DNA of 64,000 nt. Origin: Gigaspora margarita. Lineage: Eukaryota > Glomeromycota > Glomeromycetes > Diversisporales > Gigasporaceae. Shown here piece after piece: positions 23,753-35,011 of this stretch. Below the pieces are notes generated by a model. It saw nothing but the letters and a program-made list of their open reading frames with translations. It did not search any database and had not been told where the DNA came from. The position numbers and the translations under genes were made by a program. The stretch covers positions 263,072 through 327,071 of the forward strand of contig WTPW01000655.1 in the NCBI GenBank assembly GCA_009809945.1, given 5' to 3'. The number at the start of each line of letters is the position of its first letter. Position 1 is the stretch's first letter.

Positions 23753-24705
23753 TCCTTTATTTAATATAATATTTATTTTTTTTTATTTATATTTTTTTTT
23801 ATTTAAACAGTTTTGCATTTATTAATTTTATAAATAACTAAGTAAATTATATTAGTATATAATCTACTTGTATCATGTTCTATCTAATAACAAATCACCA
23901 AGCTAATGTACAATACAATCTGCTAAAACAATTTTTTGTTTACTTCAGATTTTTAACTTTCTAAGAATTTGTAATTGTATAGTTATTTTGATAATTACTA
24001 ACTGAATATTGTATACCATATTAAGATTGCTTAAAATTTTCTTTAATCTTTTTTACTTAGCCTCTAAGACAAAAATAAAATCCTATTCTTAAAAACAAAA
24101 AGAGTTTATGAAACTAAAAGGGAAATAAAATAAAAAAAGGGTAGTATAACAAAATCTAAACTGTTTTATTCATCTTTCCTCCTTCATTGGTCGTTGATTT
24201 GATGGACTTCATCATCTTCGGTAAAACAAAGACCAAATCATAACAAAAGATAAATAAAAAAAGATAAAAAAGACAGAAAAAAAAAAGCAATTTTAACAAA
24301 AAATATAAAAACTAGTTAAAAATTATATAATACTATGTAAGAAAAAATCTTGTTTATGTATTATATATATATAATAGAAGGAAACAAGAAAAAGAAACTA
24401 TGCCTAAAAGAAAGTTTTAAAAAAATATTTCATCTTGAATTTTCTTCAAAATATCATATACGTTATTCATTATTTATCTCAAAGACCTATTTTCACTCAT
24501 AACTTAATTTCAATTTGGTAAGTGCATTTCCAATTTGAAAAGAGTAAATACTACCAATTTTTGAAGGAGATAAACTGAAATGCCTATTTTGTTAAAATTT
24601 CAAAAAATTTTTAAAGGGACAAAAGATGCCACTTGTAAAAAATTTAAAGAAAAATATAGTTAGAAACCTTATTTTTTGTTGTTTTCTGCTGTTTTGCTAC
24701 AGGTT
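23753..24705. other. AT-rich intergenic DNA
   Basis: A short palindrome-like stretch (ttggtcgttgatttgatgga to agaccaaatca, 24188-24238) is visible. No gene or terminal repeat is recognised. Confidence 0.45.
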
Positions 24706-25241
24706 AGGGGCATCCAAAAATAACATTATGTTTGAGGGAGGGGAGTGAATCCCCCAAAATATAACATTTTTTCAATAAGTAAAGGGAAGTTAAAAAAATA
24801 TAACATAATTTTTTTTTATAAAAATTTGTCTAAATCTTGATCCAGAGGTCCAATTGGATAATTTTGGTACTATTCAAATTGTCTTGAGAAGAATATTTAA
24901 ATGGTACCAAAATCATTTGATTTGGATCATTAAATCAAGATTTATTAACAAAATACTATTAGTTATTATCTTTTCTTATAAAAATACTATATAATTAATA
25001 GTTTTTTGTGAATAACTCTTGATCCTGTAGTCTAAATGAAATGATTTTGGTACTATTGGATTTGTCTTATAGAGACGAATCAAATGGTACCAAAATCATT
25101 CAAATTGGATTACTATGTTATAATATATTCAAGTTTTGTAAAATTTTATATATAAATATACAGATTTTAAAATTTTTTTTTATATAGTCTGGGGAAAAGC
25201 TACTATATAGGGGTACATAATGTTATTTATAGATGCCCCCT
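24706..25241. mobile_element. Fold-back element with aggggcatc termini
   Basis: The left end aggggcatccaaaaataaca and the right end (inverse of agggggcatctataaataac) bracket arms with multiple inverted pairs, including gattttggtactatt and aatggtaccaaaatcat. There is no open frame. Confidence 0.8.
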
Positions 25242-25555
25242 TACTTTATTGACAGAGAAACTTTATCTCTACCAAAATGTTTTGTACAAGAGTTCTATTT
25301 TTTGCTAGTTATCTTGTATTAGAATGTTCTTGTTTGCATGCTAAATATATTAAAGTGAAAAGTTGCATTTGTAAAAACTATAGATTTTGTGTAGCCTACT
25401 ATATTAAATATAGACACCGCTTCGACAAAGAACTTGTTGTTTTTCTTCTATTAAAATTTAGTTCAAGTAATTATGAAATATAAATTATAAATTTTGTTAA
25501 AATATATATATTTTTATATAAATTTTAGAAGTTATTTATATATCATACAGTGTAA
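25242..25555. other. Intergenic; 68-codon frame judged spurious
   Basis: The frame at 25277-25483 begins MFCTRVLFFASYLV but has no recognisable domain, and its codon choice matches local AT composition. Nothing else is seen. Confidence 0.45.
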
Positions 25556-26044
25556 TACTGTATATTTCTAAAAATAAGCTGCCTTTTTTGGGTCAAAAAT
25601 TACACAAAAATGTAAATAGCTTATTTTTGAATTGTTGAATTTTTTGAAAAATTGAAAAATATATTAATAAAAGTTGTCCAAATAATGTGAAAGTTTTACT
25701 ATAAGTGTATTTTGATGCTTTGAACAAGTTTACTTAATGATACTTTTGAGGTTTACTTAGTAAAATTTGAACTTTTATATGTAGTAACTGCTAATGTATT
25801 TTTTGAGATTTTTGAAAAAATTAGGAGGTAGCTTATTTTCGGAGTACTGTCAACTATCGATATAATGGACACCCTTAGACTGAATTCACCTCTTTATTGC
25901 AAAGAACCAAAGTTTAATAAATAAATAATTTTTAACCGTTATAACAGACTAATAATAAAAAAGTCATATAATAGAAATTTTTTTCAGCCCAAATTTCCGC
26001 TATATTGATAATTGACAGTAGCTTATTTTTGGAAATATATGGTA
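25556..26044. mobile_element. IR-520 fold-back MITE, copy 5
   Basis: Termini tactgtatatttctaaaaat and ttggaaatatatggta are present, with a small nested MITE near the right end (25847-26018). A duplicated terminus (tagcttatttt) on both sides of the nested element suggests two IR-520 ends were brought together. Confidence 0.75.
25847..26018. mobile_element. 172-base TA-flanked MITE
   Basis: Ends CTGTCAACTATCGATATAAT and the inverse of CTGTCAATTATCAATATAGC, flanked by TA (25845-25846, 26019-26020). An inverted, more diverged copy lies at 37531-37712. Confidence 0.8.
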
Positions 26045-27034
26045 CTCTTATTTATTGCTCAACCAATCAAATTTCAGAATCAGGTGTAACATAAAAAATA
26101 CAAAATACTTAAATCAAAATTTTATATAAAAAACAGCTTTTTATATTCTAACAAAAAAAATTTCTTGCAAAATTTTGATATAAACTATATCTTACTTTAA
26201 CCCAAAACTAAACTTACTCTAACTCTAATTAAAATAAAGTAAACTGTCTTATTTTTTTTATTGTTTTGATCTCATGCTATATCTGTTCTTATAAAGTGTG
26301 ATATATAATAGTATTGCATGATGTAATATATACATTTTTTTTAAATTTTATATATTAACACTTTTTTAGTTATAATTTGTTTATATAAATTATAGCATTA
26401 TATAAAAAAAGTTATTTACTATATTATCTAATTTTTTTAAAAAAATTTGAATTTGAAATTAATTTATACAAAATAATTACAATTTTTTTAGAATAAAGTT
26501 TGGAATTCTTGATGCAAAGTCATATTCAATTGAGAAAAGGAATTAGTAATATACAAGAAAAAAAAATATAAAAAACTAAACAAAAAGAAGAGAGTATCTA
26601 GAAAAAACTGAAAAAAAAGAAGTGGCCATGCCAAACAATAAAGAAAATAAATCAAAACCTACAAGAAAACAAAAAGAATGAACAAGAAGCTTTGGGATAG
26701 CTACAAAAGAAGTTTTTATATGGATAATAAAAGAAGTAACATCCCCTTGGTATCAAAAATAAAATCAGTTATAATAGAGTAGCAAGTCCTTGCTGATAAA
26801 ATGCATTTTCTACAAACCTTAACGAAAGTAAAGGAAAAGCAAAGAGGTAAAACCTTGCTATAGCAGGTCACACATAGATGTCCAATTAAATAATTAGATG
26901 GGTCATACTTTAGATCTTATCTTCAACTAGAAGTAGATATAATTTGTATAAAATACAACATATGATAATAAAGTTATGGCATGATTGCTAAAATAAAAAA
27001 ATAAAAAAAAATTAAAAAATTAATTAATAAAATA
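26045..27034. other. Half MITE and a possible coding remnant
   Basis: 26056-26290 starts caaccaatcaaatttcagaa and holds the shared internal MITE module (ttaacccaaaactaaac and aaatttcttgcaaaatttt), but a matching right TIR is unclear. At 26620-26960 the plus strand gives broken protein-like stretches (for example DKMHFLQTLTKVKEKQRGKT), perhaps from a retroelement. Confidence in either is limited. Confidence 0.4.
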
Positions 27035-27204
27035 CAGTCTAACCCCTCTATAATCATACTGTTGGGATATAAAAAGCTGTAATTATGAAAGTGTGGCTGA
27101 TATGAGGTATTTTTTATGCTGTATATAAATAATTGGTAAAAATAAATTTGTAATTATATTAATTTTGTGACTATATAGGAGGTAACTATAGAGAGGTTTG
27201 ACTG
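27035..27204. mobile_element. 170-base TA-flanked MITE
   Basis: Ends CAGTCTAACCCCTCTATAAT and the inverse of CAGTCAAACCTCTCTATAGT, flanked by TA at 27033-27034 and 27205-27206, consistent with a Tc1/mariner-type mover. No open frame. Confidence 0.85.
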
Positions 27205-28082
27205 TATATAAAATTCTTATGCAATAGATAGATATAAAAAAGTATTGTTTTTTTTTTTTAGATATATTAATTTTATATATATATATATTTTTTAATATAA
27301 AATTTTGTTATTTTAGACTTTTGTAGATTAGACAAAATCCGATAATATATATCTATCACTTTCTAATTAAATAAAAAATAAAAATTTTAAAAATCTTTAA
27401 AAAGTTTTTAGTCTACAATTTTACATTTATTTATTTTTTTTTTAATTTTGAACTATCACAACACTAAAGTTAAATTTGTGAAATTTATAAATTAAATGAT
27501 AAATTTACATAATTTACAGTTAACTACCCGTTAAAATTATTCTTTTGTAATTATTTAAAAATTATAGTATATATACTATTTAATAGATAATATGCTATAT
27601 AATATAAAGTTAAAATTATATAGTTCAAAAAACTTTTGTATTAAAATGCCAATTAATATCACTTCTACAATTAATAGGTGAAACATAATTAAATTTTTTA
27701 ATTCTTATAAATAACTTTGTTGTTACAACAAATAATATACAGATAAGTCAATATTCTAGCTATTGCAAATACAACATTTAATTTATCTTGAATAAAATCC
27801 GAACTGTTTCAACCTTTTCTTTTTTTTCTTATCAAATAATAAATAAATAAATGTTTTTCACATCCAACCTTGATAAATTTTATGTTAATTTTAAATTTCA
27901 GAAAATTTTAAACGTTTGGGATCAAGATGTTGATTCTTGAGTATCTTCAATATATGCGTATTCTATTGGAGGTGGAAGAAGGGCCTTGACCTATAATTAG
28001 TGCAATTGTAGTTTTTAAAACGGATGATAAAACAATAAAAATTCTGGGTCAAATATTCGATTATTATTTTTCTTTCACGTCT
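27205..28082. other. AT-rich DNA downstream of the small minus-strand gene
   Basis: Contains no recognised element. The segment just downstream of the stop (27990-28082) may hold the 3' untranslated region of the gene at 28083-28482. Confidence 0.45.
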
Positions 28083-28482
28083 TTATATTTTAAATTTTTC
28101 AAATACCTTCGCATGTGTTTCTAAGGTTTCCAATTCTACTTCCCCAGATTTGATTTTTGCAGCTAATTCAGGATCGGAATCAACAACCTCTTTCAATGCA
28201 GATTGAATTTGTTTATATAACGAATCTTCTACGGTGATATTATCAGGAGCTAAAAAGTAAACACCCTTCTCTAGACTTTCGGCGATTTCCACTAAGATAA
28301 AGAACAGAAAATCTGAGTAAACATTCAATAAATTTATAGATTAATTAAAGGTAAACGCATAAAAACGCGGCATTACCACCGAGACTGTCTTCAAATGTTT
28401 TACGGAACTCAGCACGAGTATCCATAAGCTTAGCGGTTATTGCCGCAGTGGGTGTTAAAGGAACTGGACGATGGTATCCCAT
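28083..28482 (-). CDS. Two-exon small protein (104 aa), unknown function
   Basis: Exon 1 is 28482-28377 and exon 2 is 28291-28083, with an 85-base intron (GTAATG donor, TTTATCTTAG acceptor) that keeps the frame. The protein starts MGYHRPVPLTPTAAI and ends KVFEKFKI. It has no signal peptide or membrane segment; the middle and C-terminal parts are predicted by eye to be mostly helical and acidic (…EVVDSDPELAAKIKSGEVEL…). The N terminus, with several prolines and then KLMDTRAEFRKTFEDSLG, could suggest a small mitochondrial or complex-assembly factor, but I do not recognise the family. The start is the only ATG in good context upstream of the conserved-looking sequence. It is divergent from the SMG7-like gene, sharing an 818-base intergenic region. 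That it is a real gene is supported by codon use and the clean intron. Confidence 0.7.
28292..28376 (-). other. Intron of the small gene
   Basis: 85 bases with GTAATG at the 5' end and AG at 28292-28293 at the 3' end. The flanking codons join as GGT-GTG-GAA. Confidence 0.7.
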
Positions 28483-29300
28483 TTTGTTGTTAAATTGTAC
28501 GGTTGAAACACTTATCGAAAAGAAAATTGAAATTTGGATTCAGACAATACTTTGTATGCATTTATAGCGCGGCCCGAACGTGCTACTTTCTTACCCATAT
28601 TAGGGATTGGTAATGAATGTTACCTGTTACACTTAGCCAGCCATATGCTAAAATCATCACACATACAATCGATATATTTTAAATAATTTTTTGTTGCATC
28701 TCTCCTCTCGATACTAGTTTTTCGAGCACAGCCGCATGCGGCATATTTCACGTGATAACGTTGTAAGAATGGACCAATAGTGTTTATTATTGGAACCTAA
28801 AAATAGAACTTACAACCAGCAAAGATGGCCTCGCCATTTTGAAAGTTTTCAATGCAAAGCTTCAAATGCAAAAATACTTTTTTATAAAATAGACCATATT
28901 TAGAGGTTGAATTTACATTGTAAAAGATCAATTTGTAAAAAGTCTAAAAAGTCTTCAACATGACAAAATTCAATCATTACTAATTTCCATTGATATCATA
29001 TCTTGTGTTACGCGATTGCTGAGCCAAACGCAAGACAGTCTCCATGTTTCTTTCGTATAAGATATATAAAGATGGACGTTGATATTTAATATTGTATGAC
29101 TTTTCTTCAGATAAATAAATAGTGGAAAAAAACTTATATTAATTTGGTATATATTAAGTAGGGTTAAAAGGCAAACATTGTTTATCTATTTGTAGTGTTA
29201 TACTGTGGCAAAACGAGGCTTATACATAAACTTTGCTTCGTATGAATTTCACGCTTGTGGCATCTGATTGTTATTCTTTAACTTTCCAATTTGATTGACG
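28483..29300. promoter_or_regulatory. Divergent intergenic region with CACGTG site
   Basis: 818 bases separate the two start codons. Composition is the most balanced of the first 30 kb. A CACGTG palindrome (28749-28754, in ttcacgtgataacg) fits binding sites of fungal bHLH factors of the Cbf1/Pho4 type, which is inference. The same cacgtgataa string recurs at 49056 and 54144 in repeats. No clear TATA box could be assigned. Confidence 0.45.
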
Positions 29301-32300
29301 ATGCCTTCCTCGGATCGCCAAACTGCACTGGATCTGTATAAGTATGTATTCTATTTGCTTTCAAATTCTTCCTTTTTATTATTATAACAAAAGTTAGTTT
29401 CTGACGACTACAATCTTTTTTCCTTTATATTATTTCACCCAAAAATTCTTGCATACGTTCTTTATACTCAATTCTTGTGTTTAATCCCTGACTACCGAAT
29501 GATCTATCAGATCTTCGGTGGAATTGGAAGCTGAGCTTCGCCAGCTTTCAAAGCAAAAACCACCTTTTGATAAACAAGTCGCAACTGTTCGCACCAAGTA
29601 AGTAGAAAGGATCTCTCTTACTTATGTTGGGTATCCATATTCCTTTTGTTGATTTAAATAATTACTTCAGATTACGAGAACATTATGAAAGAATTATTTT
29701 TCTTGACTATGAATTTGCGCAGTCGAAAGAAGTTGAACAGAATTTGTGGAAATACGTGTATTATAAATTTATTGAAGAATTCAGGAAGAGGATTCGTACT
29801 GTGAGTATATGTTACGATGAAAATGATGTTAGTTGACGACCTTCAGGTCTTGATGCACTTATTCTGTACTAGGCTGTTACTACCGGTGGAAAATCTAAGG
29901 GAATTCACCGCAAGTTGACAAGCTCGTTTCGTTCGTTCTTGCAAGAAGCAACAGGATTTTATTATTCTTTTATTCAAAGACTTGCTGTTCATTTTGAGTT
30001 GAAGCAACTGGATCCTATTATCAAAAAGTTTGGGCTAACAATAGGTATCATTTGTGTTTCTTAGTTGAACTTATAATATTTAATATTCATTTGTTTAATT
30101 ATTATTGTTTTTTTTTTATTTATTTATAATTAGAGCCCACCAATGTTTCTCAACATTCTTATTCTGACGATATTAAACAGAAAGCTGTACTTAGTTGTCA
30201 TAAAAGTCTTATATTTCTTGGTGATTTGGGTATGTTGTATTAATATCATCTGGTTTTATCAACCTATATTTAATATTTTCAATCCTGATACGATAACTTT
30301 ATTATCATATAGCACGTTATCGGGAATTACAAACTGAGAAGCCGCGTAAAAATTGGTCCACGGCGTGTGACTATTATAACCATGCAAGGCACCTCGTTCC
30401 TGAAAGTGGTTAGTGTATTTTAACAATGAAAACCCCGTTTTTTTGTAGATTAATTTATTGATCAGCATTTTAATTTTTATGAACTTAATAGGTAATCCAC
30501 ATAATCAATTAGCTGTAATCGCGACCTACAGCGCTGATGAATTTTCTGCTGTATACCATTATTATCGGAGTCTTGTTGTTAGATGTCCCTTTTTGACAGC
30601 CAAGGACAATATTAGCCTTTTGTTTCATAAGGCTAGAAAATCTTCAGTTGATGCTCAAGAGAAAGGACAAGAGACTCCTCAAAGAGACCAAAAAGAAAAT
30701 GGTAGTAGACGACGTTTTTCTCATCAGCGTCAAGTACCATCTGCAGCACAATCAGCCAAAGTACGAGCCGGTGAAGCTACTCAGGCTTTTTTTTCCGATT
30801 TTATTCGTTTGCATAGTATTTTGTACTTTAGAACAGAGTGCGTATATGTATATTTCATATCTTATTAACTGCTATTTGTCGATCAAGCTTTAATAAGCAT
30901 TGGATCGTTAAAATTAACCTTTAAATTACTTTATAGTTTGGAATCATATTCCGATTTGAAAGCAGCTGTGCTGAATCAACTGAGAGAAAGTGTCCTTTCG
31001 CTCGTATTAGATCCTGATCAACTCTTGAAATTTACGGCCATTAATATGGCAGCATCGTTCGTCATTAGACATATTGTAAATGGTGTGTAGTGATTTACTC
31101 ATTTTTGTATTTATAAGTTTGCAATTTTACAAATTATAATCTTTTTCTATATTATCCTATTAGGAGATAACAATGTTAATCAAAGTCCAAATGCTCCTAT
31201 CTCATACTCCACAACCTCGAAAAAGGCCCTCGTAGAAAAATACGCCATATTATTAACTTTGGATTCACTTTCTACTTTATTGGAAATGTGTAACTCTGAA
31301 TTGTTAGATGTTGAATGCTCGGATCAGAGGCATAATGCAGTTCAAATTCTTCCTGCTCCTGTTAAAAGAAGCTTGATATCTCTTCGTGTGGGAACAAAAT
31401 GGGTTTATTCTTCTCTCGAACTTCTGTCATCAATATCTGCATTGATTGAGAAAGATCCTAATGTAAAGAATGAGTTCGCAAACATTGCTAGATTTTGGCA
31501 ACAATTTGCCGAATTTCTTAATTCTTTAGAACGTTTGTTCCCTCATGACAAAGGAATTCCTCTTGATGTTCCTCTAGCAGAAGATTTCGAATTGAATGGA
31601 TTTTCTGGATTAAAAAATAATATCTTTGTGAAAGAACAAGTTTTTCTTAATCAAGGAGAGCCCTTTGAAGAACTAGATATGCGTATCTATGACATATTCG
31701 AAGATGCATACAAAATTTCGGAATCCGAGGTTAGTTAATGTCATTATCAACATTTTTCTATCTACACGTTTATTAAATGTAAATTACATATTTTTTAGTA
31801 TTCCCAATTGTTCTACATTGATGGTGTTTTTAGCTCATGTACACCACCCAGTAAGGCAGCATCTCCTGCTAGTTCTCTGAGTCCTGTCCAAAATCAATCA
31901 TATATTGAGGATAAGGCTGAAGCTGATTTAATCACGGAACATTATGAGATTAATTTAGCCGAATCGCAGTCCTTCGCATCTAGTAGCCCTAAAAAGCTTA
32001 CTAATGATTCTTCTGAAGATGATGATGCGGAAGAAGAAGTGATCTTATTTACAGGAAGACATTCTTCTGTTATTGAAAGCGACAATGCAAAGTATGAATA
32101 ATGAAATTTTATATTTATATTGTAATGCGTATCTTAACTCTTATTTAAATTAATTAAAATCTTAATCACTTATTTTAGTGGCATTGTTAATTCAGAAACA
32201 TCATCCCCACCTCTTACCGCAGCTGAAGTCTTATTGAGCCAGGTCTTAAAATCCAACAAATCAGTACCTTCAACATTACCAGTTACGAATTCAATTAATG

Positions 32301-32905
32301 AATCAAATTGCTGGAATCAATTTAATACCACCCAATTATTTCCAAACAGTAATTTAAACGTTGAGAATGTTGAAGCAAAATCTTCAAAACAACAAAATTC
32401 TTTAGAATTTTTATATCCTGTGACTAGACCTCAGACTAATATAAACGGCATAAACGGCATAAACGGCAACACTGGTGCATATGCTCAAACGTCATTTCCC
32501 GCGCACACTACTATTTCTGGAGTGCCAAATGCTTCACAGGATCCTCTTGTTCCTTCTACAAAACGGTTGTCTGGAGAATTTAAACCTATTACGCCACAGG
32601 CGACTACTATATCGAGCGCATCACTGTTTGCGTTTCCTGGCACTGATGGTGGTGTTTCGCAATTTGGTTTGTTTGGAGATCCAAACACTAGTCTCCTTGG
32701 TTTCTCTGGAACGCCCGGACATACTTACGCTAAGTCTAGCTTATCCGTTATCAATCCACCACCTGGATTTTCATCTGACTCAAATGCATTCGATCTTCAT
32801 AAGCATAATCAACAAAGCAATCATTCTTTGTTCCAACCGTCCAATGTTTTTGGATTTTCTTCTTTCGATATGAGTACCCAATTCCCATGGAAACAAGGGG
32901 AATAG
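29301..32905 (+). CDS. SMG7/EST1-family protein (899 aa, 11 exons)
   Basis: Exons: 29301-29341, 29511-29597, 29671-29800, 29873-30044, 30134-30229, 30313-30408, 30492-30837, 30937-31082, 31164-31729, 31799-32091, 32179-32905; all junctions keep frame with GT-AG introns of 69-169 bases. In this family an N-terminal 14-3-3-like/TPR domain binds phosphorylated Upf1 in nonsense-mediated decay, or supports telomerase (Est1). The match is clear over residues about 44-290: LREHYERIIFLDYEF, SLIFLGDLARYREL, then the YYNHARHLVPESGNPHNQLA block and YRSLVVRCPF, which align with remembered human SMG7. The helical central part (320-600) fits the EST1 DNA/RNA-binding domain. The C-terminal 300 residues are low complexity (S, N, P, Q) with an acidic patch and an NGINGINGN run. 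No PIN nuclease domain follows, which favours SMG7/Ebs1/Est1 over SMG5/SMG6. The start gives a plausible short N terminus. SMG7 versus Est1 cannot be decided here. Confidence 0.9.
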
Positions 32906-33959
32906 ACTGTTAGGGCGACACCAAATTTGCGGATCACATGGTTTTCCGATCTATCTCCCTGGTCCACTGCGACCTAAAATTGCAGATTACCGTTACATGA
33001 TCAAACAATTTAACTCAACTATCCACTAACAACCAATAGTTACGAGCACTATATTACATGGTCAAGAAACAGGCGTATCTTTTATACAAAATTTTATTTT
33101 GACATGTCACCGAATGACTAGAAACTGCCTTTAATCATACATTTCTGATTAGATTTTTCTGGGCCAAAGTCCGGTAAGTTGTAAAGTTGAAAAGCCGAAG
33201 TCTTGTCTTATGGTGGCACTCAAATATGATCATGTTAGGATGTGGATAATTTTATTTATCAAAAATGTTTGGTAGTCTGAAAAGTGAGAAGAATACATAA
33301 TTTGTTGTTTTTCTAAATAAGGATATTTTTAATTAAGTGCTATATGAGTTTTTTCGCTCAATAAAATTGCTTCGCCCGAGAAATAAATTATTACAAATTT
33401 TATATAAAATTCAATTTCGGGATCATAAAATTTTAAAAATTGCTCATAATCCATCTAAAAAGTAATTATATCGGTTTATTTTTACGGAATTTATTTTTAA
33501 GAAATCAAATTAAAAAATCAACTATACCAAATTTACCTGTTGATCTTTGAATAGTATATCAGAGAATTTATAATATACAGTAATTGGGGTTTTTTCTCTA
33601 CTTCCTACCAACGCTAATTCTAAATCGGGCTACACCCTAAATTTAAATCGGGCCAACCTTAAATCTTTGATTTGGCTAAACTAGTTTTCAAGAGAAATAA
33701 ATATTCGTTTGAAAACCGACCTTTGCTTCGAAATAACGCACAGATGCCCGTTGTTTCGAAAATTTACGGTATATGGTATTATAACTGATAAGGCGTTCTT
33801 GTTAATACAGTCTACCGATTTACCAAATTTGGATATCGGTTCTGGAATGTTCCTTTGATCGATGATTGGTTTATAACCAGCTGAGTTTCGTGCTACTTGG
33901 TAGCTATATACAGAGCTGTATAATCTGTCTTTAATTTTTCATAATCACTTTTTTACAAC
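32906..33959. other. 3' flank of the SMG7-like gene
   Basis: Contains the presumed 3' untranslated region; aataaa-type signals occur near 33359 and 33383. Composition is near-genic to about 33800. I see no further gene. The hAT target duplication tttacaac lies at 33952-33959. Confidence 0.5.
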
Positions 33960-34211
33960 TAGGGTTCCTCAAACTCAAATCAAATATTAAATTTGATCAA
34001 ATCAAATAAGTTTTGATTTGAATTTGGTTTGAATTAAGAATTTTGTATTTGAATTTGATTTGTTTTATTTGTTTTGATATTTTTTAAAATTTTATTTATA
34101 AATCAAATATTTCAAATATTTGATAATTTGATTTGAAAAAATTCTGTATTTGAATTTGATTTGAGTTCAAATATTTGATCAAATCAAATCAAATCAAAAT
34201 GCAGAACCCTA
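33960..34211. mobile_element. 252-base hAT-type MITE with perfect 8-base duplication
   Basis: Begins tagggttcctcaaactcaaa and ends with the inverse of tagggttctgcattttgatt. Identical 8-base flanks tttacaac lie at 33952-33959 and 34212-34219. The interior is a run of atcaaat/atttgat words that are self-complementary throughout. Confidence 0.9.
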
Positions 34212-34491
34212 TTTACAACAAAATAGTGAAACTTGAAAAAACCTATTTTGCTTATTTATTTAAGGTTTAATTTTTATCTTTTTTCTTTTTTTTTAGCTTA
34301 ACAAGATGTTTTTGCAATACTATGTTAAGTTGAACTTGTACTTTTAGATGTTATGTTTTGTGATTTGATAACTGTTATTTCTGTTAACTTCTATTTGCAC
34401 TTTATAAAATGAATTTACAAATAGATTTAATAGTAGAATTTTTTTTTTAAGGTTTTTTCTAATTTTAGTTTAAAAGTAGGTATAATCATTT
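34212..34491. other. AT-rich spacer
   Basis: No element or gene recognised. Confidence 0.5.
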
Positions 34492-34792
34492 CCAAATTTG
34501 GGGGATGGCTAAAGCCATTTTTTGAAAATTTAGTTAAAATTAGAGTTAGAGCCTGTTTAGCATTAGGGTCAGGATTAGGGTTAGAACAGACATATAGATA
34601 AAATTGCCTTCTTGGTATTTTTTATTAATGGCCCAAGACAGGTTTGAACTGCCATTTTTATGTTCTTGTATTTTTTTTGTTTTTTGTCTTCTTCGGGCTG
34701 ATCTGTGTAAACAAAATTTTGCAATTCCGGTTAGTTGATTTACACAAAAATGTTATGTGGGTACATGGCTTTAGACGATCCCCAAATTTATA
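34492..34792. mobile_element. MITE with aaatttgggg termini
   Basis: The left end aaatttgggggatggctaaa (34494 on) and the right end, the inverse of taaatttggggatcgtctaa, are followed by matching agccat. The inside holds the shared MITE module (ggtcaggattagggttaga). The 74-codon frame overlapping it is incidental. Confidence 0.65.
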
Positions 34793-35011
34793 TAAAATTG
34801 ATTGTAGATCAACTTTGTATAACCAATATTATATGATATCAAATAATTTATATGTAAACATCATATGATTTGACCAATCAAAATTAGTAATTTTTTGTAC
34901 TACCAGAAAAAACATATAGCATTTAGGGAAATTTTAGTTATATATAAAGTTAACTTTTTAAAACAATTTATACTGTACTATTTTATTATTATAAACATCA
35001 TCGGCAAATTT
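34793..35011. other. AT-rich spacer
   Basis: No feature seen beyond A/T runs. Confidence 0.5.

Noticed and set aside
30143..30893. Additional small frames within the SMG7-like gene
   Set aside because: They are other-frame shadows or read through introns of the 11-exon gene.
1285..34600. Telomere-like ttagggttagggt blocks
   Set aside because: Each is a single short block inside a MITE, not a tandem telomeric array.
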